A stretch of 11,653 nt of DNA from positions 1-11,653 of the forward strand of contig JAOPYS010000204.1 of assembly GCA_025964465.1 (NCBI GenBank), in the 5' to 3' direction. The notes beneath the pieces were generated by a model that worked only from the letters and a program-made list of their open reading frames with translations, was not told the origin of the DNA and did not search any database. Shown piece by piece: positions 5,657-11,653 of the stretch (positions are counted from its first letter, which is position 1; every line of letters begins with the position of its first letter). The translations under genes and the position numbers were made by a program. The DNA is from Thermoleophilia bacterium (GTDB lineage Bacteria; Actinomycetota; Thermoleophilia; Gaiellales; SKUG01).

Positions 5657-6304
5657 TCAGCGGCGGGTGCGGGCCCGGGCCGGCAGCGGCTGGCCGGCGA
5701 TCTGCAGCAGCATGCCGGTGAGCGCCAGCAGGGCGCCGCCGAGCAGTGGCCACTGCAGGCGCGTCTCGCCCGTGAGGGGGAGCGAGCCGGTGGTCGGGGA
5801 GGCAGCGGCTGCGGCAGCCGGCGCGATGGTGGCGGCGGGCTCCGGTGCGGATGCGGCGTCCGTGGCGGTGCTGCCGGCTGCGGACGCGTCGGTGTCGGCG
5901 TGGGCCGTCGTCGCTGCGTCGGGCTTCACGTCGGGCGAGGTGTCGCGGGCCAGGGGGGATGCTGCGTGGGCGACGGCTGCGGTGGCGTGTGACGTCGCGG
6001 CTGTGGCCGTGGCCGTGGACGCCGCGTGGCGCGCGGCGGCCGGACGCTGCGCGGGGTGGTCGTCGGTGCCGGCGAGGCTGACCGAGGTGCCGACGATGAG
6101 CGCGAGCACGGCCACGAATCCCGCGAGCCGGATCGCACCGGCCACACGTCGCGTGCGGCTGGGTCGCGCCGCCGACGGACGCGCAGCCACGTCGGTGCCC
6201 GCGACGGCTTCCACGCCGGCTGCCGCGACGGCGTGCCGTGTGCGAGCGAGGCGGCGGTAGCCGTCCAATGCGGACGGGGGCAGCTGGCGGGGGGATCGGG
6301 CCAT
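5657..6304 (-). CDS. LPXTG-like cell-wall-anchored Ala/Thr-rich protein
   Basis: A 215-aa probable surface protein. The C-terminus has the layout of a sortase sorting signal: SLPLTGE (LPLTG at 175-179), a hydrophobic helix (186-204, LLGGALLALTGMLLQIAG) and a basic tail (ARARTRR). Residues 1-56 form a basic, Arg-rich cytoplasmic-like segment, followed by a hydrophobic helix at about 58-78 (AIRLAGFVAVLALIVGTSV), which acts either as a long signal peptide or a membrane anchor. Between them (80-172) is a low-complexity linker of Ala, Thr, Ser, Asp and His with no recognisable fold. The ATG at 6304 has GGAG 8 bases upstream. It follows the secreted four-cysteine gene by 100 bases on the same strand. 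No sortase gene is in the window. Sorting-signal reading is good; actual sortase processing is inferred. Confidence 0.8.
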   Translation of the reverse strand: MARSPRQLPPSALDGYRRLARTRHAVAAAGVEAVAGTDVAARPSAARPSRTRRVAGAIRLAGFVAVLALIVGTSVSLAGTDDHPAQRPAAARHAASTATATAATSHATAAVAHAASPLARDTSPDVKPDAATTAHADTDASAAGSTATDAASAPEPAATIAPAAAAAASPTTGSLPLTGETRLQWPLLGGALLALTGMLLQIAGQPLPARARTRR

Positions 6305-6340
6305 CGTGCCCTCTCCTCGCCGTCGCTGCCCCCGCTGTTG

Positions 6341-6369
6341 CGGAAGTGCCCGCGTGGTGGCCGCTTCCG
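6341..6369 (-). terminator. Possible hairpin between secreted protein and LPXTG-like genes
   Basis: CGGAAG (6341-6346) pairs with CTTCCG (6364-6369) in the 100-base gap after the secreted protein gene. The stem is short, the loop is 17 bases and there is no T-run. It may partly separate the two leftward genes. Nothing else recognisable is seen in 6305-6404. Confidence 0.3.
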
Positions 6370-6404
6370 GCCGCCGCCGTGGCCGCTCCGCCGTCGCCGG
6401 ATCC

Positions 6405-6902
6405 TCAGCGCGATTCCGTGCGGACCTGGTGCGACCAGGACACGTACTCGGTCGCCGCGGTGGCCCCGCTGGCGTCGGTCGCCGTCAGGGTGAGCAGGTG
6501 CTGCTCGGCCGACGCCGGTGCGCACGTCCCGTTGCGGGTCGTGATGGTGAAGATCGTCGACGCGCCGGCCGCCAGCGTGAGCGACGGCAGCGACGTCGCC
6601 GTGGTGCCGCAGTCCCACGTGGGGTACAGCACGCGCGTCGCCTCGTCGACCACGTCGAGCGCGTAGGTCTGGCTCGCGGACGAGCAGCTCGTCGCGCGGA
6701 CGCGCAACGCCTCAGGGCTGCGGACCACGGCACCCGAATCGAGCGAGGTCAGCGTGAGGCACGGCGTGGCCGGTGCAGCGGGGGCCGGGGCCGGCGTCGT
6801 GCCGCCACCGCCACCGCTGCCGCCGCCCTTGGCTGCCGCTCCGGCGGGCACGGCGAGGGCCGCGGCGAGCACGACGAGCAGGAAGGTGCGAGGACGGATC
6901 AT
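6405..6902 (-). CDS. Secreted four-cysteine protein, unknown function
   Basis: A 165-aa exported protein I do not recognise. Residues 1-25 are a signal peptide (MIRPRTFLLVVLAAALAVPA then GAAAKG, cleavage likely after AAA). A Gly/Thr/Pro/Ala linker (26-47) follows, then a domain of alternating beta strands (48-165) with four cysteines (C48, C73, C98, C127), enough for two disulfides. Phrases such as SLPSLTLAAGASTIFTITTRNGTC and HLLTLTATDASG suggest an Ig-like beta sandwich, but this is only by texture. The ATG at 6902 has GGAG 6 bases upstream; a longer in-frame start further up lacks a signal-peptide logic. It lies 117 bases after the cyclic-nucleotide-binding gene on the same strand, with a possible terminator between them. 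Export is well supported, function not. Confidence 0.82.
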   Translation of the reverse strand: MIRPRTFLLVVLAAALAVPAGAAAKGGGSGGGGGTTPAPAPAAPATPCLTLTSLDSGAVVRSPEALRVRATSCSSASQTYALDVVDEATRVLYPTWDCGTTATSLPSLTLAAGASTIFTITTRNGTCAPASAEQHLLTLTATDASGATAATEYVSWSHQVRTESR

Positions 6903-6985
6903 GTGAGGCTCCAGACGGTGGGGCGCCACGTCGACGTCCCCTTCGTACCGCACTGTGGCGCGTGGATGGTCCCGGTCGCCAGTGG

Positions 6986-7006
6986 ACGTTGGTCGTAGGA
7001 CCACGT
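6986..7006 (-). terminator. Hairpin after the cyclic-nucleotide-binding gene
   Basis: ACG-(T)-TGGTC (6986-6994), loop GTAG, and GACCA-CGT (6999-7006) form an 8-bp stem with one bulged T, 13 bases beyond the stop at 7020. It could end the upstream transcript, giving the secreted protein gene its own promoter in 6903-6985, though I see no clear promoter there. Confidence 0.4.
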
Positions 7007-7019
7007 CGGGCGCGCTGGC

Positions 7020-7511
7020 TCAGCGCTCGTCGAAGCCGCCGCTCGGGGTCTGCGCGATCCGCCGCTCCGCCTCGGCGCGCGCGTCCTCGTCCGCCAGCAG
7101 GTGGTGGGAGACCGCGGCGTCGAACGCCTCGTAGGAGATGGACCACAGCGACGCCCCGGTGGGCGTGGTGATGGTGGCGGACCGCCGCCCGCCGACGAGC
7201 AGGGCGCTCTCCCCGAAGAAGGCACCGGGGCCGAGGGTGGCGAGCAGCTCGCCGTCGCGTTCGACCTGGACCGCGCCGTCCACGAGGATGAAGAAGCGGT
7301 CCGCCTCGTCCCCCTGCTCGAACACGACCGTCCCCGGTTCGAGCATCGCCAGCTTGGCAGCGCGGGCGACCGCATCGAACTCGCCCGGCGCCAGCTGCGC
7401 CAGCAACCCCAGGCGGGGTGGCACGCGCACCGGCTCGGCGGGGGCCTCGGCCTCCGCGGGTGCCGGGTCGCTGGACTGGAAGAAGTCGTCGGGGTCGTCG
7501 GGGGCCGGCAC
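7020..7511 (-). CDS. Single cyclic-nucleotide-binding domain protein
   Basis: A 163-aa protein made of an acidic Pro/Ala-rich N-terminus (1-32) and one CRP/PKA-type cyclic-nucleotide-binding domain (about 34-135). Domain marks: LEPGTVVFEQGDEADRFFIL (57-76), the VDGAVQVERDGELLATLGPG strands (77-96), and a phosphate-binding cassette FFGESALLVGGRRSAT (98-113) with G100/E101 and R110, the residues that in family members bind the ribose and cyclic phosphate. A short helical tail (AEAERRIAQTP) follows. There is no helix-turn-helix, kinase, transporter or GGDEF partner domain, so it is not a CRP-type regulator; it may be a sensor subunit acting through protein contacts. GTG start at 7511 with AAGGAG 6 bases upstream. 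It is divergent from the metallopeptidase gene. Fold is firm; ligand and partner are unknown. Confidence 0.9.
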   Translation of the reverse strand: MPAPDDPDDFFQSSDPAPAEAEAPAEPVRVPPRLGLLAQLAPGEFDAVARAAKLAMLEPGTVVFEQGDEADRFFILVDGAVQVERDGELLATLGPGAFFGESALLVGGRRSATITTPTGASLWSISYEAFDAAVSHHLLADEDARAEAERRIAQTPSGGFDER

Positions 7512-7531
7512 GGTCGGCTCCTTCCCGCGGG

Positions 7532-7596
7532 TCAGGCGCCCGAAGCGTGGCGACGGCGCGGGCCCGCGCCTGATCGAGCCGTCGTGCAGCTCGATC
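7532..7596. promoter_or_regulatory. Cluster of strong dyads in a divergent intergenic region
   Basis: Between the divergent starts at 7511 and 7652 lie GATCGAGC (7572-7579) and GCTCGATC (7589-7596), perfect 8-bp arms around a 9-base spacer. Next to them is a 16-bp perfect palindrome GGCGCGGG/CCCGCGCC (7555-7570), and TCAGGCGC (7532-7539) matches GCGCCTGA (7566-7573). This is the sort of layout expected for an operator controlling both genes, or for a structured 5' leader. No good -35/-10 pair is seen. Confidence 0.5.
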
Positions 7597-7651
7597 CGGG
7601 TGCTCCAGCCCGTTCAAGCGCGCCGGGCGCCCGCGCCGATGTCGACGGACC

Positions 7652-8548
7652 ATGGCCGCGCCCGTCACCAGCCGCTCCGTCCGTCTCGCTCCCGCATCCG
7701 CGGGCCCATCGACGGCGGTGCTCGTGGAGCTCGCGGGCCCCGGGTCGGCGCGCACGAGCCTCGGCAGCGCCGAGGAGGCGTTGCGCGACGCTCGGCTGAC
7801 GGAACCGGAGCGAGCTGCGATCCGCGCGCTGGTGCGCGCCGTGGCGCTGCTGCGGGCGCGCGCGGGCCTGGCCGGCATCGACGACGCGGGCACGGCGGTG
7901 CACCTCGTGCTGCGCGACCACGACGCGGACACGCGCGGCCCGTGGGCGAGCGCCGGGCGCATCAGCGTCGGTGCGAAGAACGCGCTCGCGTCGCGGGCCC
8001 CGGGCCGCAGCCGCGCAGACGTGCTCCTGACCGTCGACACCGCGCTGCACGAGCTGACGCACGTCGTGCAGTTCGCGCGGATGGGCGACGGCGCGCACCC
8101 GGTGGGCGCGATCCTCGAGGGGATCGCCGACAGCGTGGCGATCCTGGCCGACGGCGACGACACGCTCGGCGAGGGCTACTACCGCGTCGATGCACAGGGG
8201 CGTCCGATGGGCGCGGTGCGCGAGGTGGGTGACCACTCGCGGGTGAGCGGTCCCACCCTCGGCAACGTGCTCCACCGCTACGCGGACGCCATCGCGCCGC
8301 ACGCCGAGGAGCACGCCGCCGGTGGCGTCGTCTCATCGACGATGGTGGCCATCCGTGCACGCCTCGGTCGTGACCGGGCCGAGGCCCTGCTGTGGGCAGT
8401 CATCCGCGACGCCGCCGCGTGGCGGGATGGCGGTTCCTGGCGCGAGCTCGCCAGGGCGCTCCAGCGCGCCGCGGGCACGGACGCGGTCACGCAGGCTGCA
8501 GTGGGCGCCGCCCTCGCGCAGACCGGCCTCGACGCCGCACTGCGCTGA
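7652..8548 (+). CDS. Minimal thermolysin-like (M4/gluzincin) metallopeptidase
   Basis: A 298-aa protein with a zinc peptidase core. HELTH (133-137, in VDTALHELTHVVQF) gives two zinc ligands and the catalytic Glu. E156 in ILEGIADSVAIL, 19 residues after the second His, is the third ligand, with D160 four residues on. H221 in EEHAAGGVVSS lies 88 residues after the first His, close to the thermolysin spacing (142 to 231) of its catalytic His. The C-terminal helices (228-298) resemble the M4 C-terminal domain. Unlike secreted M4 enzymes there is no signal peptide and no FTP propeptide; residues 1-45 are Ala/Ser-rich. The ATG at 7652 has only a weak GACGGA before it. It ends in a hairpin shared with the converging gene. 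Metallopeptidase is well supported; the exact family is inferred from spacing. Confidence 0.82.
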   Translation: MAAPVTSRSVRLAPASAGPSTAVLVELAGPGSARTSLGSAEEALRDARLTEPERAAIRALVRAVALLRARAGLAGIDDAGTAVHLVLRDHDADTRGPWASAGRISVGAKNALASRAPGRSRADVLLTVDTALHELTHVVQFARMGDGAHPVGAILEGIADSVAILADGDDTLGEGYYRVDAQGRPMGAVREVGDHSRVSGPTLGNVLHRYADAIAPHAEEHAAGGVVSSTMVAIRARLGRDRAEALLWAVIRDAAAWRDGGSWRELARALQRAAGTDAVTQAAVGAALAQTGLDAALR

Positions 8549-8575
8549 CGCGACCGGTCCCCGGCCGGGTCGCGT
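8548..8575. terminator. Hairpin terminator between converging genes
   Basis: ACGCGACC (8548-8555) and GGTCGCGT (8568-8575) form a perfect 8-bp stem; two more G-C pairs can form inside the loop around a bulged G. It starts on the last base of the metallopeptidase stop codon. No T-run follows. The rest of 8576-8681 shows no gene or clear motif. Confidence 0.55.
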
Positions 8576-8681
8576 GACGATGTGCACGCCCACCGGTCCC
8601 AGCGTCACCCGGCGCGTGCTGGCCCACTGATCCCGGAACTCGCGTCCCCAGAGTCGTTTCACCGCTCATAGTGCGGAAGGG

Positions 8682-8713
8682 GGTGGGGGTGTCAGCCGGT
8701 GGGGGTGTCAGCC
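8682..8713. repeat. Tandem 16-bp duplication over a stop codon
   Basis: The unit GGTGGGGGTGTCAGCC occurs twice head to tail (8682-8697 and 8698-8713), with a third partial, one-mismatch copy at 8714-8723. The second copy holds the stop codon of the leftward secreted protein gene (8708-8710). The unit is not a multiple of 3. Confidence 0.85.
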
Positions 8714-9250
8714 GATGGGGGTGGCGGCACCGGCGGGGAGGCCGGCCTCGACCTGCATCGTGCCGGTGGCGGTGACCGTCGCGCCGTTCGTGGGCGAGGC
8801 CACGTGGCACGCGGTCGACATCCGGTACGTGTCGGAAGCGGGTGCGTCGAAGGAGCGCTCGATGGTGACGGTGTCGTGCCCGCCGCGCTTGAGCACCACG
8901 GTCTCGTAGGGGTCGCCGAGCGACCACGACGCATCGCCGGCGCGCGAGTAGCGGATGCCGCACACGACCTGCGCCGCACCGCTGCGCCCGACGGCGCCGG
9001 CAGCCACCTTCGCCACCGCGCGCATGCGCAGCACGTCGCCGGCGTGGGCCTGGAGGCTGGACGCCGCGAGCTTCGTCGACCCGATGTCGGGGACGGCCGC
9101 GCCCGGGAGCGTCGCGAGCCTGGTTCCGGCCGGCTTGGCCGCCGGGGTGGGCGAGCTCGACGTGGTGCCGACCCCGGCCACCTGCGCCAGGAAGGCGCCG
9201 ATGCCGAGCACGAGCACGAGGGCGAAGGCATGTCGTCGATGGGATCGCAT
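8708..9250 (-). CDS. Secreted protein, partner of the propeller/Ig protein
   Basis: A 180-aa exported protein I do not recognise. Residues 1-28 are a signal peptide or anchor (MRSHRRHAFALVLVLGIGAF then LAQVAGVG); a Ser/Thr/Pro linker follows (29-45). The rest (46-180) is beta-rich with two cysteines (C97, C148), probably one disulfide; recognisable phrases are HAGDVLRMRAVAKV (69-82), GIRYSRAGDASWSLGDPYETVVLKRGG (98-124, quoted only as a span) and TYRMSTACHV (141-150). The ATG at 9250 shares one base with the TGA of the upstream gene (TGATG), and AGGTGA lies 7 bases before it, so translation is coupled; a GTG at 9253 is an alternative. It is very likely made together with the 768-aa protein and may act with it at the cell surface. 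Confidence 0.83.
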   Translation of the reverse strand: MRSHRRHAFALVLVLGIGAFLAQVAGVGTTSSSPTPAAKPAGTRLATLPGAAVPDIGSTKLAASSLQAHAGDVLRMRAVAKVAAGAVGRSGAAQVVCGIRYSRAGDASWSLGDPYETVVLKRGGHDTVTIERSFDAPASDTYRMSTACHVASPTNGATVTATGTMQVEAGLPAGAATPIG

Positions 9251-11556
9251 CACGGGGTCACCTGCGTCCGGACGAACGACACGTTGGATTCACGGCCCGC
9301 GGCGTCGCGGACCTGTGCGTACACGAGCTTGACGGTGTTGCCCGCGGAGAGGGTGTGCGGAACCTGTGCGGCGTAGGCCCGCCACGGTCCCCACGTCCCG
9401 TCCTCGTTCGCGGTCCGCACCTCCGCCACGCCCACGTCGTCGCTGGCGACCAGCGTCAGCGTCACCGCGGCGGTCTTCACGATGGCGGGCAGCGAGACGG
9501 ACGTCAGCACCGGGTCGGCCGCGTCCACCGGCCCGGCCACCGTCTTCACGTAGGAGGTCGTCGCCGACGAGGTGAGCGATTCGTTGCCGGCGGCGTCGCG
9601 CACCTGGGCGTAGACGAGCTTGCCGCCGTACCCCGCGGTGAGCGACCACGTGCGCGTCGCACCGTAGGCCTGCCATGCCGTCCAGTTGCCGTCCTCGTTC
9701 GCGAAGCGCACCTGCGCCACGCCGACGGCGTCCGTGGCGACGAGCGCGGCGGAGACCGCCTGCGTCGTCGTCTCGGCCGGCAGCTTCAGCGACACCAGCA
9801 CCGGCGCGACCGTGTCGGGTGCGCCACCCGCCGGCGGCTGCGCCGGCGCGTCGAGCGCGAAGCGGGTGCGCGCCGTGAGCGCGGTCGATTCGTTGCCCGC
9901 CGCGTCGCGCACCTGGGCGTAGACGACCTTCTGTCCCTCGCCTGCGCTCAACGTCCAGGTGCTCGTGGCCGCGAAGGCCTTCCAGGCGCTCCAGACCCCG
10001 TCCTCGTTGGCGAACCGGATGCTGCGCACGCCGACGTCGTCGGTCGCCGTGACGGTGGCCTGCACCGCCTGCGTCGCCGTCAGCGCCGGCACCGTGAACG
10101 CGCTCAGCACCGGAGCTGCGACGTCGACCGTGCCGACCGGCGGCAGCGGGCCGCCGCCGCCGTCGTCCACCGGGACCGCCGCATAGCCGATCGTGCGGTA
10201 CACGGCCTGCGACTCGTTGCCGCCCATGTCGCGCACCCGCACGTACACGCCCTTGACCCCGTATCCGGCGCTCAGGTCGTAGCTGACCGGCGTCGCGAAC
10301 GGCTGCCACTGGCCCCATGCGCCGTCCTCGTGCGCGAACTGCATCTCCGCGACCTCGCGGTCGTCGGTCGCGACGATCGACACCGGCACCGAGCGCGTCG
10401 TGGTCGACGCGGGCATGGTGATCGACTTGAGCACCGGCGCGACGATGTCGGGCTCGGGCAGGGGCGCCAGCGCGGGCAGCGGCGTCGCGGGGACCTTGAT
10501 GACCTTCGGCGTGAACTTGCGCTGCCACTCGCTCGTGTAGATGCGTCCGGCCCAGTCGCTGGTCAGGTAGTGGTTGCGCTTGCCGTCCATCCCGATCGCC
10601 GTGTTCGGGTCCACGTACACCGCGATCGACGCCACGAACTTGTCCTTGGCGGGGTCGGCGAACGTCGCGAACTTCTGGATGCGACCGCACGTGGTGCTCG
10701 AGACGTAGAGGTTCTCCCAGTAGTCGAGGGCGAGGGAGTACGCGCTGTGCGTCGCGCCGGCGCTCTCGCAGCGCGGGAACTTGTTGCCGTCCATCGGTCC
10801 CTGCGCGCTGATGATCCGCGAGTAGCGGTACGTCCCGCCCGGGGTGAAGTCGTAGCGCGTGACGCGCGAGCCCTGGTAGTCGGCGTCGGTGTAGATGCAC
10901 GACTTGCCGCAGTTCTCGCCCACGTAGACCCGGCGACCGTCGCGGGTCACGGCGATGTCCTGGTTCGTGATCCAGAAGCCGTCCGCCTTGCCGTAGTCGC
11001 CGAACGCGGTGATCGCCACGCCGTCGGGGCGGAACTTGGCGATGGAGTTCTGCGTGGCCTCCGAGGACCAGTACGAGCCCTGCGAGAGGTAGATGTCGCC
11101 GCGCCCGTCCGTCGCGATGGCGTGGCCGATCGGGGCGTACAGGACGTTCCAGACCGAGAACTTGCCGAGGCGCCACGTTGCGTCCAGCGTATAGGTGCCG
11201 TTCGCCTGGCGGTTGAGGCGGCGCGGCGCGGACGCGCCCTGGCTGACGTACAGGAACGCACCGTCCGGGGAGGGCGCGACGTCGTAGGGGTTGGCGAGCC
11301 CGCCGGGCAGCGCGATGTCCGCGAGGCGCACGCCGTTCTTGTCGTACCGGTAGATCTTCGCGCCGCACATCGTGTAGAAGACGCCGTTGTCGTCACTCTG
11401 CCCGAGCTGGTGGCACGCCTCCGTGGTCACCGTGTAGTTCGGGTCCGTCGTGAGGGTGTACGCCGCGTGGGCGCGCGGAGCGCCCAGACCGAGTGCGGCG
11501 ACGAGGACGACTGCGCAGGCGAGCAACAGTCTCGCGGGGTGGGCGGCGAGGACCAT
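9250..11556 (-). CDS. Secreted beta-propeller protein with four Ig-like repeats
   Basis: A 768-aa exported protein. Residues 1-31 are a signal peptide (cleavage likely after RAHA). Residues about 34-350 read as an NHL/SMP-30-like beta-propeller, with repeated blade phrases such as NPYDVAPSPDGAFLYVSQG (89-107), AIATDGRGDIYLSQG (146-160), DIAVTRDGRRVYVGEN (200-215) and SLALDYWENLYVSS (274-287); six cysteines fall here. After a Pro/Leu linker come four repeats of about 85 residues (372-456, 480-565, 583-668, 680-765) sharing PVL, ATDDVGV, ANEDGxWxxW, LSAG and VYAQVRDAAGNES, an Ig-like module typical of bacterial surface proteins. It ends without an anchor. ATG at 11556 with GAGGG 4 bases upstream. 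The next gene is translationally coupled. A role in binding polymers or surfaces is inference. Confidence 0.9.
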   Translation of the reverse strand: MVLAAHPARLLLACAVVLVAALGLGAPRAHAAYTLTTDPNYTVTTEACHQLGQSDDNGVFYTMCGAKIYRYDKNGVRLADIALPGGLANPYDVAPSPDGAFLYVSQGASAPRRLNRQANGTYTLDATWRLGKFSVWNVLYAPIGHAIATDGRGDIYLSQGSYWSSEATQNSIAKFRPDGVAITAFGDYGKADGFWITNQDIAVTRDGRRVYVGENCGKSCIYTDADYQGSRVTRYDFTPGGTYRYSRIISAQGPMDGNKFPRCESAGATHSAYSLALDYWENLYVSSTTCGRIQKFATFADPAKDKFVASIAVYVDPNTAIGMDGKRNHYLTSDWAGRIYTSEWQRKFTPKVIKVPATPLPALAPLPEPDIVAPVLKSITMPASTTTRSVPVSIVATDDREVAEMQFAHEDGAWGQWQPFATPVSYDLSAGYGVKGVYVRVRDMGGNESQAVYRTIGYAAVPVDDGGGGPLPPVGTVDVAAPVLSAFTVPALTATQAVQATVTATDDVGVRSIRFANEDGVWSAWKAFAATSTWTLSAGEGQKVVYAQVRDAAGNESTALTARTRFALDAPAQPPAGGAPDTVAPVLVSLKLPAETTTQAVSAALVATDAVGVAQVRFANEDGNWTAWQAYGATRTWSLTAGYGGKLVYAQVRDAAGNESLTSSATTSYVKTVAGPVDAADPVLTSVSLPAIVKTAAVTLTLVASDDVGVAEVRTANEDGTWGPWRAYAAQVPHTLSAGNTVKLVYAQVRDAAGRESNVSFVRTQVTP
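9262..10443 (-). repeat. Four tandem Ig-like coding repeats
   Basis: The four modules of the propeller/Ig protein occupy 10443-10189, 10119-9862, 9810-9553 and 9519-9262. The second and third are nearly identical over stretches of DNA (for example the segment encoding VYAQVRDAAGNES at about 9584-9620 and 9893-9930), while the first is most diverged and the linkers differ. This indicates past internal duplication. Confidence 0.85.
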
Positions 11557-11653
11557 GGGACCCTCATCGGTCGCACGGCACGCGACTTGAATCCGAAGCT
11601 GCGCGGGCCGTGCAGGTTGCTGCGCCGTCGGGTTTTGTCCGCGCTCCGGACCG
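11557..11653 (-). promoter_or_regulatory. Upstream region of the propeller/Ig gene
   Basis: The 97 bases before the ATG at 11556 hold the ribosome site GAGGG and presumably the promoter. I see no convincing -35/-10 pair and no other gene before the window edge. Confidence 0.3.

Noticed and set aside
6712..8163. 483-codon open frame on the - strand
   Set aside because: It crosses two genes and a divergent promoter region, lacks a ribosome site and reads as Arg/Pro-rich low complexity; a shadow of the metallopeptidase and nucleotide-binding genes.
8580..8630. Possible 16-codon ORF (MCTPTGPSVTRRVLAH)
   Set aside because: No ribosome site and it lies just after a hairpin in a convergent intergenic region; no support for translation.
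9262..10443. Regularly spaced repeats that might suggest a CRISPR array
   Set aside because: They are about 255-base in-frame protein modules with conserved amino acid motifs, not short identical repeats with unique spacers.
9290..11368. 692-codon open frame on the - strand, second frame
   Set aside because: Same-strand shadow of the propeller/Ig gene; composition is extremely Arg-rich with no domain or signal peptide.
1..11653. tRNA, rRNA, transposase, integrase or attachment sites
   Set aside because: I looked for these on both strands and saw no cloverleaf arms, rRNA signature, IS-type terminal repeats or recombinase motifs.

Overview
The window is very GC-rich DNA with dense, mostly leftward coding, long shadow reading frames on the opposite strand, frequent GTG starts and short Shine-Dalgarno sites. 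This fits a high-GC actinobacterium. The gene set (a poxvirus/Deinococcus-type topoisomerase IB, an LPXTG-like protein, Ala/Pro-rich NlpC/P60 protein, secreted propeller/Ig-like protein) would suit a soil Thermoleophilia-type lineage (Solirubrobacterales/Patulibacter-like), but that placement is inference from general character only, with no rRNA or marker gene in view.

Layout. 1-1007 (+): 3' two-thirds of an ammonium transporter gene (amt), cut by the window edge. 1033-1551 (+): a clear promoter and an unrecognised 144-aa protein. 1554-1641: a long imperfect palindrome between converging genes. 1658-1891 (-): a small acidic unrecognised protein. 1987-4690 (-): a probable three-gene operon, read right to left: NlpC/P60 peptidase, class I glutamine amidotransferase, DNA topoisomerase IB; a perfect 18-bp palindrome lies just after the topoisomerase stop. 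4859-5254 (+): a stand-alone HNH nuclease-like protein, divergent from the NlpC/P60 gene. 5294-7511 (-): four leftward genes, in transcription order a single-domain cyclic-nucleotide-binding protein, a secreted four-cysteine protein, an LPXTG-like anchored Ala/Thr-rich protein, and a small three-helix membrane protein. 7652-8548 (+): a minimal thermolysin (M4)-like metallopeptidase without propeptide or signal peptide, divergent from the cyclic-nucleotide-binding gene across a region with strong dyads. 8708-11556 (-): two translationally coupled genes for secreted proteins, a 768-aa beta-propeller plus four Ig-like repeats and a 180-aa partner.

How they may work together. Much of the window encodes envelope or extracellular proteins (Amt, NlpC/P60, LPXTG-like, propeller/Ig, two small secreted proteins). 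The HNH protein and topoisomerase IB are DNA enzymes. No phage, transposon, CRISPR, tRNA or rRNA was recognised. Nothing here is a convincing, complete new system; the best leads are the minimal M4-like enzyme with its dyad-rich divergent promoter region, the coupled propeller/Ig pair, the NlpC/P60 protein without a signal peptide, and the large palindrome at 1554-1641.
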